The notes below the pieces were generated by a model that worked only from the letters and a program-made list of their open reading frames with translations, did not search any database and was not told where the DNA came from. A DNA stretch of 64,000 bases from NCBI GenBank assembly GCA_003278875.1, contig QCCQ01000007.1, forward strand, positions 1-64,000, written 5' to 3'. The position numbers and the translations under genes are program-made. Positions 1-9,795 of this stretch are shown here, one piece after another. How positions within the stretch are numbered: position 1 is the stretch's first letter; every line of letters begins with the position of its first letter. The stretch is from Prochlorococcus sp. AG-347-L21 (GTDB lineage: Bacteria; Cyanobacteriota; Cyanobacteriia; PCC-6307; Cyanobiaceae).

Positions 1-2331
1 GAGATTGGTAAGATCCCTATGGCAGGGGTTCCCCATCATGCAATGGAGAGATATTGTGCTGATTTAATTAAAAAAAATTATTCTGTGGTTATATGCGATC
101 AATTAGAAAAAAGTTCTGGAAATTATGGGACTCCAATTAAAAGAGGAATAACAAGAATAATTACTCCTGGAACTGTAATTGAAGAGGGGATGTTGATAGC
201 AAAGAAAAATAATTGGATTACTGCTATTTACTTATCAGAAGAAAACTCAGATGAGTCTTATAAATGGGGTATATCAAAAGCTGATGTAAGCACAGGAGAA
301 TTAATAACTTTAGAAGGCCAATCTCTGTCAAAACTATTTGATGAAATTATTAAATTAGATTCTTCAGAAATCATTGTAGGAAGCAATGCAGTAAGAAATT
401 TATTAATTAAAGGAAATAGTCAAATAACATATACTGTTTCTCAAGAGACTAATTTTGGAATTAATGAAGCAAATTATCTAATAAAAAATTATTTCCAAAT
501 TGCAAACCTAGAGGGAATAGGACTTAAAAATTTAAACAATGCAACTAGATCACTTGGAGGTTTATTAAATTATTTAGAAAAAATTAATCCTTCAAATTTA
601 GATAAAGATTCTTCTTTAAAAATCTCATTAGACTTTCCACAAATCCAATATGGTCACAACAAATTAATTATTGATTATCAAACTCAAAAAAACTTAGAAA
701 TCAAAAATACACAACGAGAAAACAATTATGTAGGTTCGCTACTATGGAGTATTGATAGAACTTATACTTGCATGGGTGCAAGGTGTTTAAGAAGGTGGAT
801 AGATTCACCACTATTAAACGTTAATGAAATTTATAAAAGACAAAATATAATTACAAACTTTCTTGAATCTAAAAAATTACGTACAGATACCCAAAATTTA
901 CTTAGAGCAATGGGGGATTTAGAAAGACTTGCAGGTAGAGCTTGTGCAGGTCATGCAAGTCCCAGAGACTTAATTGCAATAGCTGAAGGTTTAAAAAAAT
1001 TGCCTAGACTAAAATCCATAATTGAATTATTTAAATATGATCTCCCAGATTGGACTGATCAATTAAAAAATATTGATGAAGGACTCTTAGAATTAGCTGA
1101 TACTATAAGTTTTAAACTAGTAGAAAATCCTCCTCTAAATATTAGTGAAGGAGGCATGATCCACGATGGTGTTGACAATATATTAGATGGTTTACGCAAT
1201 TTAATGGATGATTACTCTGAGTGGCTAAATAAAGAGGAATTAAAGGAAAGAAAAATTAGCAAAATTTCAAACCTAAAAATTCAATTTCATAAAAATTTTG
1301 GTTATTACATTTCTATAAATAAGTCAAAAGTTAAATTAGCACCACAACATTGGATCAAAAGGCAAACACTTACTAATGAAGAAAGGTATATCACTTCAGA
1401 AATTAAAAATAAAGAAAATAAGATTTTCCAAGTAAAAAGTAAAGCTTCATCAAAAGAATATGAAATTTTCTGCGAATTAAGAAATATAGTTGCTGAACAA
1501 ACAAAACAAATAAGATCAATCGCAAAATCCATAGCATCTCTTGATGCACTACTTGGTTTATCAATTACTGCAGTAGAAAACAATTTTATAAAACCTTCAT
1601 TAATTCCAATAAATGATTCAATGACAAAAAATAGTACAAAAATTATCGCAGGAAGAAATCCAATTGTAGAGCAATTGTTAAGTGATAAAAAGTTTGTAGC
1701 AAACGATATCTCTTTTGAGGAGAATCAAAAATTAATTATATTAACGGGTCCCAATGCAAGCGGAAAAAGTTGCTTTATAAGACAACTTGGTTTAATACAA
1801 ATCCTCACACAAATTGGTAGCTTTGTTCCTGCTAATAGTGCTGAAATTAAGATTGCAGATAGGATTTTCACAAGAATTGGGGCAGTTGATGATCAATCAT
1901 CTGGACAATCAACATTTATGGTAGAAATGTCTGAAACTGCATCAATTCTAAATCAGGCAACTTCTAGCTCACTAGTTTTACTTGATGAGATAGGCAGAGG
2001 GACATCTACTTTTGATGGACTTTCAATAGCTTGGTCAGTAAGTGAATATCTTGCAAAAAAAATTCAATGTAATACTATTTTTGCTACGCACTATCATGAG
2101 CTAAATTATTTAAAAAATTCAAATAAGAACATACAAAATTTTCAAGTTTTAGTAGAACAAAATAACGATCAGCTAATCTTTAGCCACAGGATTGTTAAAG
2201 GGGGCTCAAACAAAAGCTATGGCATAGAAGCAGCTAAACTAGCAGGAGTTCCAAAAGAAGTTATAGAAAAAGCAAAATCAGTTTTAAATTCTTTAGAAGA
2301 AAATAACAAATTAAATTATGATATTAAGTAG
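1..2331 (+). CDS. mutS: DNA mismatch repair protein MutS (5' end cut off)
   Basis: Recognises mismatched bases in newly replicated DNA and uses ATP to signal repair. The frame is open from base 1, so the gene starts upstream; about 776 residues are present, and the mismatch-contacting N-terminal domain is mostly missing. Visible are the start of the connector region ([11 protein letters not shown]), the lever and clamp region, and the C-terminal ABC-type ATPase: Walker A GPNASGKS near base 1750, the Walker B/signature stretch [14 protein letters not shown] near 1980, and the switch motif ATHYHEL near 2090. These motifs identify MutS1 rather than MutS2, since there is no Smr domain. It is followed convergently by cobH. 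No mutL is seen in this window. Confidence 0.97.
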   Translation, partial: EIGKIPMAGVPHHAMERYCADLIKKNYSVVICDQLEKSSGNYGTPIKRGITRIITPGTVIEEGMLIAKKNNWITAIYLSEENSDESYKWGISKADVSTGELITLEGQSLSKLFDEIIKLDSSEIIVGSNAVRNLLIKGNSQITYTVSQETNFGINEANYLIKNYFQIANLEGIGLKNLNNATRSLGGLLNYLEKINPSNLDKDSSLKISLDFPQIQYGHNKLIIDYQTQKNLEIKNTQRENNYVGSLLWSIDRTYTCMGARCLRRWIDSPLLNVNEIYKRQNIITNFLESKKLRTDTQNLLRAMGDLERLAGRACAGHASPRDLIAIAEGLKKLPRLKSIIELFKYDLPDWTDQLKNIDEGLLELADTISFKLVENPPLNISEGGMIHDGVDNILDGLRNLMDDYSEWLNKEELKERKISKISNLKIQFHKNFGYYISINKSKVKLAPQHWIKRQTLTNEERYITSEIKNKENKIFQVKSKASSKEYEIFCELRNIVAEQTKQIRSIAKSIASLDALLGLSITAVENNFIKPSLIPINDSMTKNSTKIIAGRNPIVEQLLSDKKFVANDISFEENQKLIILTGPNASGKSCFIRQLGLIQILTQIGSFVPANSAEIKIADRIFTRIGAVDDQSSGQSTFMVEMSETASILNQATSSSLVLLDEIGRGTSTFDGLSIAWSVSEYLAKKIQCNTIFATHYHELNYLKNSNKNIQNFQVLVEQNNDQLIFSHRIVKGGSNKSYGIEAAKLAGVPKEVIEKAKSVLNSLEENNKLNYDIK

Positions 2332-2362
2332 ATTTTTGACATTTTTATAGAATAAATACTTT

Positions 2363-2986
2363 TTAAATTGTTTCCCTCAATAGGGCGTTAACCGCAGCAG
2401 CCGCCATTGCAGCACCTCCTCTAGTTGAATTCAAAACAATTCTAGGAAGATCGGTGGAAATCAGTTTATTTTTGCTTTTCTCTACTCCAATAAATCCAAC
2501 AGGCATTCCGATAATTAAACTAGGAAAATCTTTGGCATTTTTTAAAATATCTATTAAATAACTTAACGCTGTAGGCGAACTGCCAATAACTACAATAGGA
2601 GATTTGCTTCCAGAATTTATAGCGGATAACTCCTTCCAACCTTCACTTAAGCCATATGCAGTTTTAGTTAAGTTTGTATGATTATTTTTTCCAAACCACA
2701 TTCTAGCGGTGAATACTTTATTCCTAGTGGTATTTTGTGCCATGGATTTTATTGCTGCTGCTGCCATATCAGTATCAGTTAAAATAGGAGCACCATTTTT
2801 AAGTGCCTGAAGACCATTTTCACAAGCACCTTCACTAAAATTTAAAATATTTTGAACTGTAAAATCTCCTGAAGTATGGACTAATCTCTCTAAAACTTTT
2901 TTTTCCAAATAATTTAGATCATTAGCTACTAAACGAGATCTTATGAATCTGATGCTTTCCAAAAAAATTGGATGATCTATTACCAT
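2363..2986 (-). CDS. cobH: Precorrin-8X methylmutase (CobH/CbiC)
   Basis: Moves the C-11 methyl group to C-12 of precorrin-8X, giving hydrogenobyrinate or its cobalt form, a late corrin-ring step of cobalamin synthesis in the cytoplasm. The 207-residue length is usual for the family. Conserved stretches include the N-terminal HPIFLESIRFIRSR, a central VVIGSSPTAL segment, and GMPVGFIGVEKSK followed by TRGGAAMAAAAVNAL at the C-terminus. The start is an ATG at 2986. It is convergent with mutS and divergent from holA with only 58 bp between the starts. cobA at 56.1 kb serves the same pathway, but no other cob genes are close. Confidence 0.95.
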   Translation of the reverse strand: MVIDHPIFLESIRFIRSRLVANDLNYLEKKVLERLVHTSGDFTVQNILNFSEGACENGLQALKNGAPILTDTDMAAAAIKSMAQNTTRNKVFTARMWFGKNNHTNLTKTAYGLSEGWKELSAINSGSKSPIVVIGSSPTALSYLIDILKNAKDFPSLIIGMPVGFIGVEKSKNKLISTDLPRIVLNSTRGGAAMAAAAVNALLRETI

Positions 2987-3044
2987 TAAATTTAATTTGT
3001 GTTAGAAGTAATCATAGTTAATATATGGTTTTTATTGAGCGATT

Positions 3045-4046
3045 ATGCCAATACAAATATTATGGGGTAATGATCTAAATGCTCAAAATACATTTATTCA
3101 AAAATTAATTGATAAGGAAGTATCCAAAGAATGGAAAGAAATAAACGTAACTAATTTAAATGGAGATGATGATGAGCAAGTCAATAAAGCTTTTGATGAA
3201 GTTCTTACACCTCCCTTTGGAGATGGATACAGAATAGTTACATTGAAAAATAATCCCATTTTTACTGCCAAAAATGAAGATCTAAGAATTAAATTTGAAA
3301 AAATTCATGAAAATATACCTTCAAATACTTATTTCATTTTGCAAAATACAAAAAAACCAGACTCAAGACTAAAGAGTACTAAATTTTTACAAAAACTTAT
3401 CAAAAATAATTTAGCCAAAGAAAAATCATTTTCTTTACCAGAAATCTGGGACTATGAGGGACAAAAAAGATTTTTAGAATATGCAGCAAATGAAATGAAT
3501 ATCAAAATTGATAAAAATGCAGCTGAATTAATTATTGATTCAGTTGGTAATGACAGCTTTAAACTAATAAATGAATTAGCCAAAGCAAAAACATACCTCT
3601 CTGCAGTATCAAGTGATTCGAATTCACAACTTCTTCTTAAAAGTATTGATGTAAAAAAAATATTTAGTGATCATCAATCCAATATTTTCAAAATCATTGA
3701 TCTTCTCTTACAAAAAAATATTAATGAAACCCTCATTGAAATAAATTATTCTTTACAAAAAGGAGAACCTGCTTTAAGACTAAATGCAGGTTTAATTAGT
3801 CAAATAAGAATTCATACCATTATAAAACTAGCAGTTAATTCAGGTAACGATAATGCAGAAAAGATTTGTAATCTTGCGGGCATTTCTAATCCAAAAAGAA
3901 TTTTTTTTATTCGAAAAAAAGTCAAAAATGCATCTCAAGAATATTTAATTAATTTAATGAGTAACTTATTAGATATTGAATCATTACTAAAACAAGGTAA
4001 TAATCCTATAAACGTTTTTACAGAGAAATTAATTAACTTAAGTTAA
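3045..4046 (+). CDS. holA: DNA polymerase III delta subunit
   Basis: Delta subunit of the clamp loader; it opens the beta sliding clamp so that DnaX-driven loading can take place. The protein is 333 residues, close to the family norm of about 340. The N-terminus (IQILWGNDLNAQNTFIQKLI) matches the start of the delta AAA+-like fold, which lacks a working Walker A in this family. The C-terminal half has the helical collar with the conserved KGEPALRLNAGLISQIR-type segment. It lies 39 bp upstream of lysC on the same strand, and its clamp-loader partner dnaX is at 17.6 kb in this window. Confidence 0.9.
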   Translation: MPIQILWGNDLNAQNTFIQKLIDKEVSKEWKEINVTNLNGDDDEQVNKAFDEVLTPPFGDGYRIVTLKNNPIFTAKNEDLRIKFEKIHENIPSNTYFILQNTKKPDSRLKSTKFLQKLIKNNLAKEKSFSLPEIWDYEGQKRFLEYAANEMNIKIDKNAAELIIDSVGNDSFKLINELAKAKTYLSAVSSDSNSQLLLKSIDVKKIFSDHQSNIFKIIDLLLQKNINETLIEINYSLQKGEPALRLNAGLISQIRIHTIIKLAVNSGNDNAEKICNLAGISNPKRIFFIRKKVKNASQEYLINLMSNLLDIESLLKQGNNPINVFTEKLINLS

Positions 4047-4085
4047 TCAAATTATAAGTTTAAGAATTTACATTATGATTTAAGT

Positions 4086-5846
4086 ATGGCTTTACTAGTA
4101 AAAAAATTTGGCGGTACTTCTGTCGGTGATATTAAAAAAATTAAAAATATTGCAAGTAGCATTTGCCAAAGTAAAGAAGCAGGGAATGAAATTGTCGTAG
4201 TTGTCTCTGCGATGGGGCAAACTACTGATGATTTAAATTGTTTAGCGGAATCAATTAGTAAAAATCCTAATCGAAGAGAATTGGATATGCTTCTCTCAAC
4301 GGGAGAGCAAGTAACTATAGCTCTTCTTTCAATGGCATTAAACGAATACGGAATACCTGCAATTTCAATGACTGGAAGCCAGGTTGGAATTATTACTGAA
4401 TCAATTCATGGGAAAGCAAGAATTCTGGATATTAAAACAGAAAGGATCCAAAATTATTTAAATCAGGGTTTTGTAGTTGTCGTGGCTGGATTTCAAGGAA
4501 CAACATTAAGCCATACGGGTTCAATGGAAATTACAACTTTGGGTAGAGGTGGTTCAGATACTTCTGCGGTAGCTTTATCAACAGCTTTAGGAGCTGAGAC
4601 TTGCGAAATTTATACAGACGTTCCAGGGGTTCTTACTACAGATCCAAGGATTGTTCCTAATGCAAAACTCTTAGATGAAATTAGCTGTGAGGAAATGCTT
4701 GAACTTGCAAGCGTCGGTGCTTCAGTTCTGCATCCAAGAGCAGTAGAAATTGCTCGCAATTATGGAATTAAATTGTGTGTCAAATCAAGCCAAAGTGACT
4801 CCAGTGGGACTCTCCTAGAAAGTCAAATCCAACCTCTCCCGCTAAAAAGGGGAAGCTTAGAATTAACAAAAACAGTAAATAGTCTTGAAGTATTAGCAAA
4901 CCAAGCAGTGTTCAGTCTCTCAAATATTCCTGATAGACCTGGGATTGCTGCTCAAATATTTGAAAAACTTTCAGAAGCAAGTATTAACGTAGATTTAATA
5001 ATACAAGCGACAAATGATGGCAATAAAAACGATATTACATTTACTGTAGGTGAATTAGAAGTAAAAAAGACTGCAGAACAATGTGAACTTATAACTAGTC
5101 AATTAGGGGGAGAATTTAACTTAAAAACCAACATGACTAAATTAAGTATTCAAGGAGCAGGCATTATGGGAAGACCTAGTGTTTCAGCTGATTTATTTGA
5201 TACTTTATCTCAAGCGAATATAAATGTAAGGTTAATAGCTACTAGTGAAATTAAAGTCAGCTGTGTAATTGAAATTAATAATATACCAAAAGCTATTAGA
5301 TTTGTTGCTGAGAAATTTAAGTTATCCGATACACAAATATTTGTTAATCCAATCAATGAAAAACAAGATCAACCCGAAGTAAGAGGAATTGCATTAGATA
5401 AAAACCAAGTTCAGGTAAGCTTTCGAAAACTGCCTGATCGTCCAGGTGTAGCAGCATCGATATGTTTAGCGTTAGCTGAAAATAATTTACTTATCGATAC
5501 TATTGTTCAGTCTGAAAGAATTTCCTCTTTAAAAACTAAGGATATTAGTCTTACAATGAATAAACAAGATAGAGAAAAAGCTAACTTAGTTTTTGAGGCC
5601 TTAACAAAAAAATTACCAGGATCATACATTGAAGATGGGCCTGCAATAGCAAAAGTCAGTACTGTAGGAGCGGGAATGGCATTTAAGGTTGGGACGGCTG
5701 GAAAAATATTTAGAGCATTGGCTGACCAAAATATCAATATTGAAATGATTGCCACTAGTGAAATTAGGACTTCATGTATTGTCTTAGAAAAAGATTGTGA
5801 CAAAGCAGTTAATGCGATTCATAATCATTTCGAATTAGAAAAATAA
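4086..5846 (+). CDS. lysC: Aspartate kinase with four ACT domains
   Basis: Phosphorylates aspartate, the committed step to lysine, threonine and methionine. The catalytic domain runs from about residue 1 to 245, with the ATP/aspartate motif KFGGTSVGD at 6-14 and TTLGRGGSDTSA near 153. It is followed by two tandem ACT pairs, each containing a DRPG-type ligand loop: DRPGIAAQIF near 280 and DRPGVAASIC near 450. Each pair ends with an ATSEI stretch. Four ACT domains at 586 residues is the arrangement known from cyanobacterial monofunctional aspartokinases; enterobacterial LysC has two. ACT domains imply allosteric feedback by end-product amino acids, though which ones cannot be read here. It ends 7 bp from the end of uvrB, convergent. 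dapA and asd lie 6-8 kb away. Confidence 0.97.
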   Translation: MALLVKKFGGTSVGDIKKIKNIASSICQSKEAGNEIVVVVSAMGQTTDDLNCLAESISKNPNRRELDMLLSTGEQVTIALLSMALNEYGIPAISMTGSQVGIITESIHGKARILDIKTERIQNYLNQGFVVVVAGFQGTTLSHTGSMEITTLGRGGSDTSAVALSTALGAETCEIYTDVPGVLTTDPRIVPNAKLLDEISCEEMLELASVGASVLHPRAVEIARNYGIKLCVKSSQSDSSGTLLESQIQPLPLKRGSLELTKTVNSLEVLANQAVFSLSNIPDRPGIAAQIFEKLSEASINVDLIIQATNDGNKNDITFTVGELEVKKTAEQCELITSQLGGEFNLKTNMTKLSIQGAGIMGRPSVSADLFDTLSQANINVRLIATSEIKVSCVIEINNIPKAIRFVAEKFKLSDTQIFVNPINEKQDQPEVRGIALDKNQVQVSFRKLPDRPGVAASICLALAENNLLIDTIVQSERISSLKTKDISLTMNKQDREKANLVFEALTKKLPGSYIEDGPAIAKVSTVGAGMAFKVGTAGKIFRALADQNINIEMIATSEIRTSCIVLEKDCDKAVNAIHNHFELEK

Positions 5847-5853
5847 ATTCTTT

Positions 5854-7893
5854 TTAATTATTTCTTGCCAATTTTTGTCTTAATTTTTTGATTCTATCCC
5901 TCAAGTTTGCTGCTTCTTCAAAATTTAACTCTTTTGCAGCGTCTTTCATTTTAATTTCTAACTTTTCTATTAAGTCAGGCAATTCTTCGAGCAAACATTG
6001 ATTATCATTGGAACTGAGAATTGCGTCAGTTTTGTTATTAACTATATTTATTAAATCTTTAGATAAACCACCAGCATCTAGTTTTCTGGAAAGTTCTAGA
6101 AAAGATAATATTGAATTTTCTATTTTTTTGCCTGCAGGTTTTGGAGTAATACCATGGACTTGGTTATATTTTTTTTGAATATTTCTTCTTCTTTCAGTTT
6201 CAGATATTGCTCTTTTCATTGAATCTGTGAAGTTATCTGCATAAAGCAAGGCAACACCTTCAACATGTCTGGCAGCTCTTCCTATTGTTTGAATCAATGA
6301 CCTTTCTGCCCTTAGAAAACCTTCTTTATCAGCATCTAAAATGGCTACTAAGGATACTTCTGGAAGATCTAGTCCCTCTCTTAATAAATTAACTCCTACC
6401 AAAACATCATATTCTCCCATTCTAAGGTCTTGAATAATTTCAATTCTTTCAATTGAATGGATTTCGGAATGTAAATATCTAACTCTTACTTTATTTTCAG
6501 ATAAAAAATCAGTTAGATCTTCCGCCATTCTCTTAGTAAGTGTTGTCACTAGCACTCTTTGATTCTTTTCAGCTCGAATTCTTATTTCAGATAAGAGATC
6601 TTCTATTTGGCCTTCACTAGGTCTTACATCAATTACCGGGTCTAATACCCCAGTTGGTCTTATTACTTGCTCAATAAATTCACCTTCACATTGATCTAAT
6701 TCCCATTGACCGGGGGTTGCACTTATGAATAATGTCTGTTTTGATTTTTCCCAAAACTCTTCACATTTTAAAGGTCTATTATCTGCAGCACTTGGTAATC
6801 TAAAACCATGATCTATTAAAACTTTTTTTCTAGATTGATCACCGTTGTACATCGCATGAAGTTGAGGACATGTTACATGACTCTCATCAACTACCAACAA
6901 CCAATCTTTAGGAAAGTAATCTATTAAGCATTCTGGCGGTGAACCTTCCTCCCTACCTGATAAATGACGAGCATAATTCTCAACTCCATTACAATAACCC
7001 ACCTCTTTAAGCATTTCTAAATCATATTTTGTACGTTGTTCTAGACGTTGAGCCTCTAATAATTTTCCTTCATATGCAAATTTATCGAGTTGTGTTTTTA
7101 ATTCATTTCTAATTGCACTTATTGCACTCTCAAGTCTTTCTTTTGGTGTCACAAAATGCTTCGCTGGGTAAACGCTAACTTGTTCCAAACTTTCAAGTAT
7201 TTCTCCTGTAGTCGGGTCAACATATCTAATAGCCTCGACTTCATCACCAAATAACTCAATTCTTATTAATCTATCTTCATAAGCTGGACCGATTTCTAAA
7301 ACATCACCTTTAATTCTGAATCTACCTCTAGTAATTTCAATATCATTTCTAGTATATTGATTTTCAACGAGAGACCTCAAAGAAGAACGTAGATTTATTG
7401 ATTTTCCAACTTCAAATTTAACTGCAGCTTTTAAATACTCACTCGGTATACCAAGACCATAAATACAACTTATTGAGGCTACAACAATTACATCTTTTCT
7501 TTCAAATAATGAGCGTGTTGCAGAATGCCTAAGCATGTCTATTTCTTCATTAATTGAAGCAGTTTTGGCTATGTAAGTATCACTTACAGGTACATAAGCT
7601 TCTGGTTGATAATAATCGTAATAAGAAATAAAGTACTCAACAGCATTTTTTGGAAAAAATTCCCTTAATTCATTACATAGTTGTGCAGCCAACGTTTTGT
7701 TATGGGCTAAAACAAGTGCTGGTCTTCCTGTTTGTTGAATTACATTGGCAATGGTAAATGTTTTACCAGTTCCAGTAGCTCCTAAAAGAGTCTGAAACTG
7801 TTTACCATTATTTACGCCTTTAACTAATTTTTTAATAGCTTCTGGTTGATCTCCATTTGGTTCGTAAGGAGCTTGAAGCTTATAGTTATTCAT
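5854..7893 (-). CDS. uvrB: Excinuclease ABC subunit UvrB
   Basis: Damage-verification helicase of nucleotide excision repair; it is loaded by UvrA and recruits UvrC for incision. 679 residues from the ATG at 7893; a TTG lies directly before it, so the ATG is the better start. Visible are Walker A GATGTGKT near residue 41, the beta-hairpin region with [10 protein letters not shown] near 90-100, DESHVT, ISATPG, the helicase motif [23 protein letters not shown], and a C-terminal UVR helix pair ([12 protein letters not shown]) that binds UvrC. It follows the ycf23-like gene on the same strand with a 29-bp gap that holds AGCTA repeats. It is convergent with lysC. Confidence 0.97.
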   Translation of the reverse strand: MNNYKLQAPYEPNGDQPEAIKKLVKGVNNGKQFQTLLGATGTGKTFTIANVIQQTGRPALVLAHNKTLAAQLCNELREFFPKNAVEYFISYYDYYQPEAYVPVSDTYIAKTASINEEIDMLRHSATRSLFERKDVIVVASISCIYGLGIPSEYLKAAVKFEVGKSINLRSSLRSLVENQYTRNDIEITRGRFRIKGDVLEIGPAYEDRLIRIELFGDEVEAIRYVDPTTGEILESLEQVSVYPAKHFVTPKERLESAISAIRNELKTQLDKFAYEGKLLEAQRLEQRTKYDLEMLKEVGYCNGVENYARHLSGREEGSPPECLIDYFPKDWLLVVDESHVTCPQLHAMYNGDQSRKKVLIDHGFRLPSAADNRPLKCEEFWEKSKQTLFISATPGQWELDQCEGEFIEQVIRPTGVLDPVIDVRPSEGQIEDLLSEIRIRAEKNQRVLVTTLTKRMAEDLTDFLSENKVRVRYLHSEIHSIERIEIIQDLRMGEYDVLVGVNLLREGLDLPEVSLVAILDADKEGFLRAERSLIQTIGRAARHVEGVALLYADNFTDSMKRAISETERRRNIQKKYNQVHGITPKPAGKKIENSILSFLELSRKLDAGGLSKDLINIVNNKTDAILSSNDNQCLLEELPDLIEKLEIKMKDAAKELNFEEAANLRDRIKKLRQKLARNN

Positions 7894-7895
7894 CA

Positions 7896-7920
7896 AGCTA
7901 GTAGCTAAAGGATGTAGCTA
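7896..7920 (-). repeat. Short AGCTA direct repeats just upstream of uvrB
   Basis: The gap before the uvrB start holds AGCTA three times, at 7896-7900, 7903-7907 and 7916-7920. The last two are part of a 7-base direct repeat GTAGCTA with a 13-bp period. The position is right for an operator or a leader element of uvrB. I cannot match it confidently to a known LexA box, and no regulator is implied by the sequence alone. Confidence 0.3.
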
Positions 7921-7922
7921 TA

Positions 7923-8699
7923 CTAAGAAATTTTTTCTCCAATTATTGAATTTTTCAAAGATTCTTTTAAGCCCCTAACAACCGCAATCATTGATATTAA
8001 ATCATCTAATTTATTAACCACAGATCCAACACCAACCGCTGAAGCTCCGGAGGATATTGCAAGTGGACAAGTTACTTGGCTTAATCCAGAGGCACTCATG
8101 ATTGGTATATTCAGAGATTGTTTCTTAAATTCTTGATGAATAGCATAGGTAGCTGCAAGAGTTGGTACTGATTTTTCAAAAAAACCTTGAATTCCCGGAG
8201 AGTAAGGAATAGAACTGGTACCACCTTCTGTTTGAATAATATCAACGCCTTCTTCCACTAGCTTTACAGCAAGATCAACTTGTTTATCAATAGGCATAGT
8301 ATGAGGAACAGTTACTGATAAAGGAAAATTAGGCAATAAATCCTTAGTCTCTTTTGTAATGTTTAAAACTTTTTTATCTGAAAAATGAATGCCTTTTTCA
8401 TAAAAAGTATCGTAATTTCCTATCTCAATTAATGATGCTCCTGCTTTTACACAATCTTGAAAAGATCGAGGCACTACTGAACTAACACAAACGGGTAGTG
8501 TTGAATTCTTAAGTGCTAAATCAACTAGTTCAGGTTTACAAGCAATATCGACAAGATCTGCACCTCCTAATGAAGCAGCCTCAACAATTATTTTCACAGA
8601 CTGAACATCGAAATTATTCAATCCTGAAATAACTTTGAGTAAGGATTTGCTTCTTAACTCTTCTTTGATTTTTTGTGGCAAAAGATTAATCAGACTCAT
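7923..8699 (-). CDS. Ycf23-like DUF561 family protein, TIM-barrel-like
   Basis: 258 residues. It resembles the cyanobacterial and red-algal plastid Ycf23 (DUF561) family, whose biochemical role is not established. Sequence signs of a phosphate-binding beta/alpha barrel are GGADLVDIACKPELVD near 45-60, VEEGVDIIQTEGGTSS near 155, an IPIMSASGLS strand, and a glycine-rich SSGASAVGVGSVVNKL near 218, as in HisA/TrpC-like folds. No signal peptide or membrane segment is seen. It starts at an ATG at 8699, divergent from tilS with 85 bp between them, and precedes uvrB on the same strand by 29 bp. Family assignment is from memory of conserved stretches; any enzyme activity would be inference. Confidence 0.75.
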   Translation of the reverse strand: MSLINLLPQKIKEELRSKSLLKVISGLNNFDVQSVKIIVEAASLGGADLVDIACKPELVDLALKNSTLPVCVSSVVPRSFQDCVKAGASLIEIGNYDTFYEKGIHFSDKKVLNITKETKDLLPNFPLSVTVPHTMPIDKQVDLAVKLVEEGVDIIQTEGGTSSIPYSPGIQGFFEKSVPTLAATYAIHQEFKKQSLNIPIMSASGLSQVTCPLAISSGASAVGVGSVVNKLDDLISMIAVVRGLKESLKNSIIGEKIS

Positions 8700-8784
8700 T
8701 TACTTAATGAATTTATTACCCGATTGTGACATTGTTTTAGTAAAACAGTGCATTTTTTAAAAAATATTATCTGAGCAACACAAA

Positions 8785-9795
8785 ATGACTGAGAAAAAAT
8801 TAAGTCAGAAAAATTGGTCATCATGGCATCATCAGCTTCATAAGGAGATTCTTACCAAAAAAATATTAATACCCAAAGGATCCAATATTTTAATAAGTGT
8901 TTCTGGGGGTCAAGACTCAATGGCCTTATTAACCCTAATTAATGACCTAAAAAAACTACATAATTGGTCTATTAGTGTTTGGCATGGTGATCATCAGTGG
9001 CACGAAAAATCATCACTATATGCTCTTGAATTAAAAGATTATTGCGAAGATAAAAATATTTCATTCTCTTTTGATCAAGCAAATAAAGAAAGTATTTCCT
9101 CAGAAGAAAAAGCACGAGAATGGAGATATAAAAAATTATGTGAAAGGGCCAAAACTTTATTAAATAAAAACCAGCAAAAACGTAATATTTATTTGTTAAC
9201 TGGTCACACGAGTAATGATAATGCAGAAACATTTATCCTGAATTTATCTAGAGGAAGCAATTTTGCAGGTCTGAGTAATATTGAGAGTAAAAGATTAATA
9301 GAGAATCAAATTTATTTAATAAGACCAATGTTAATTTTCAGTAGGGAAGATACAAAACAATTTTGCAATGATATGAAGATCCCAGTCTGGGAAGATCCTA
9401 CAAATTCAGATCTTAAATTAAAAAGAAATTTAGTAAGAAAAAAAATTATTCCTACTTTAGAAGTCATCTATCCTGGTTGTTCTGAAAGGATAAATAATTT
9501 TTCCCAAAAAATGAGCAAATATAATAATGAACGTAATGATCTTAGTGAACTAGCATATTTATATTGTAAAAATGTTAAAGGTATCGATAGGAATCTCCTA
9601 AATGGTATGTGTATTGAAGCGAGGTGCACAATTTTAAATAGATTTTTAAAAGAAATATCTGCAAAGCAATGTAGTTCTAAAAATCTGACAAAATTAGCAA
9701 CTTCAATTTATGAAAAAAATAAAGGTCAAATTAATCTGCAAGAGTTTTTAAAAATTGTTTGGGATAAAAACTATATAAATTTTGAAAAAAGTTAA
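8785..9795 (+). CDS. tilS: tRNA(Ile)-lysidine synthase
   Basis: Uses ATP to attach lysine to C34 of the CAU-anticodon isoleucine tRNA, so that it reads AUA codons. This is essential in bacteria and matters particularly in an AT-rich genome. The N-type ATP pyrophosphatase P-loop SGGQDSMALL is near residue 41, the GHTSNDNAET motif near 141, and a conserved LSRGSNFAGLSNI segment follows. The conserved WEDPTNSD and RNLVRKKIIP region is near 202-220. The protein has 336 residues, matching the short cyanobacterial form without a long C-terminal domain. Its stop overlaps the end of the RNase J gene by 4 bp, convergent. Confidence 0.94.
   Translation: MTEKKLSQKNWSSWHHQLHKEILTKKILIPKGSNILISVSGGQDSMALLTLINDLKKLHNWSISVWHGDHQWHEKSSLYALELKDYCEDKNISFSFDQANKESISSEEKAREWRYKKLCERAKTLLNKNQQKRNIYLLTGHTSNDNAETFILNLSRGSNFAGLSNIESKRLIENQIYLIRPMLIFSREDTKQFCNDMKIPVWEDPTNSDLKLKRNLVRKKIIPTLEVIYPGCSERINNFSQKMSKYNNERNDLSELAYLYCKNVKGIDRNLLNGMCIEARCTILNRFLKEISAKQCSSKNLTKLATSIYEKNKGQINLQEFLKIVWDKNYINFEKS

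Noticed and set aside
8972..9232. 86-codon minus-strand frame inside tilS
   Set aside because: Aromatic-rich translation with no motif, fully antisense to the conserved PP-loop region.
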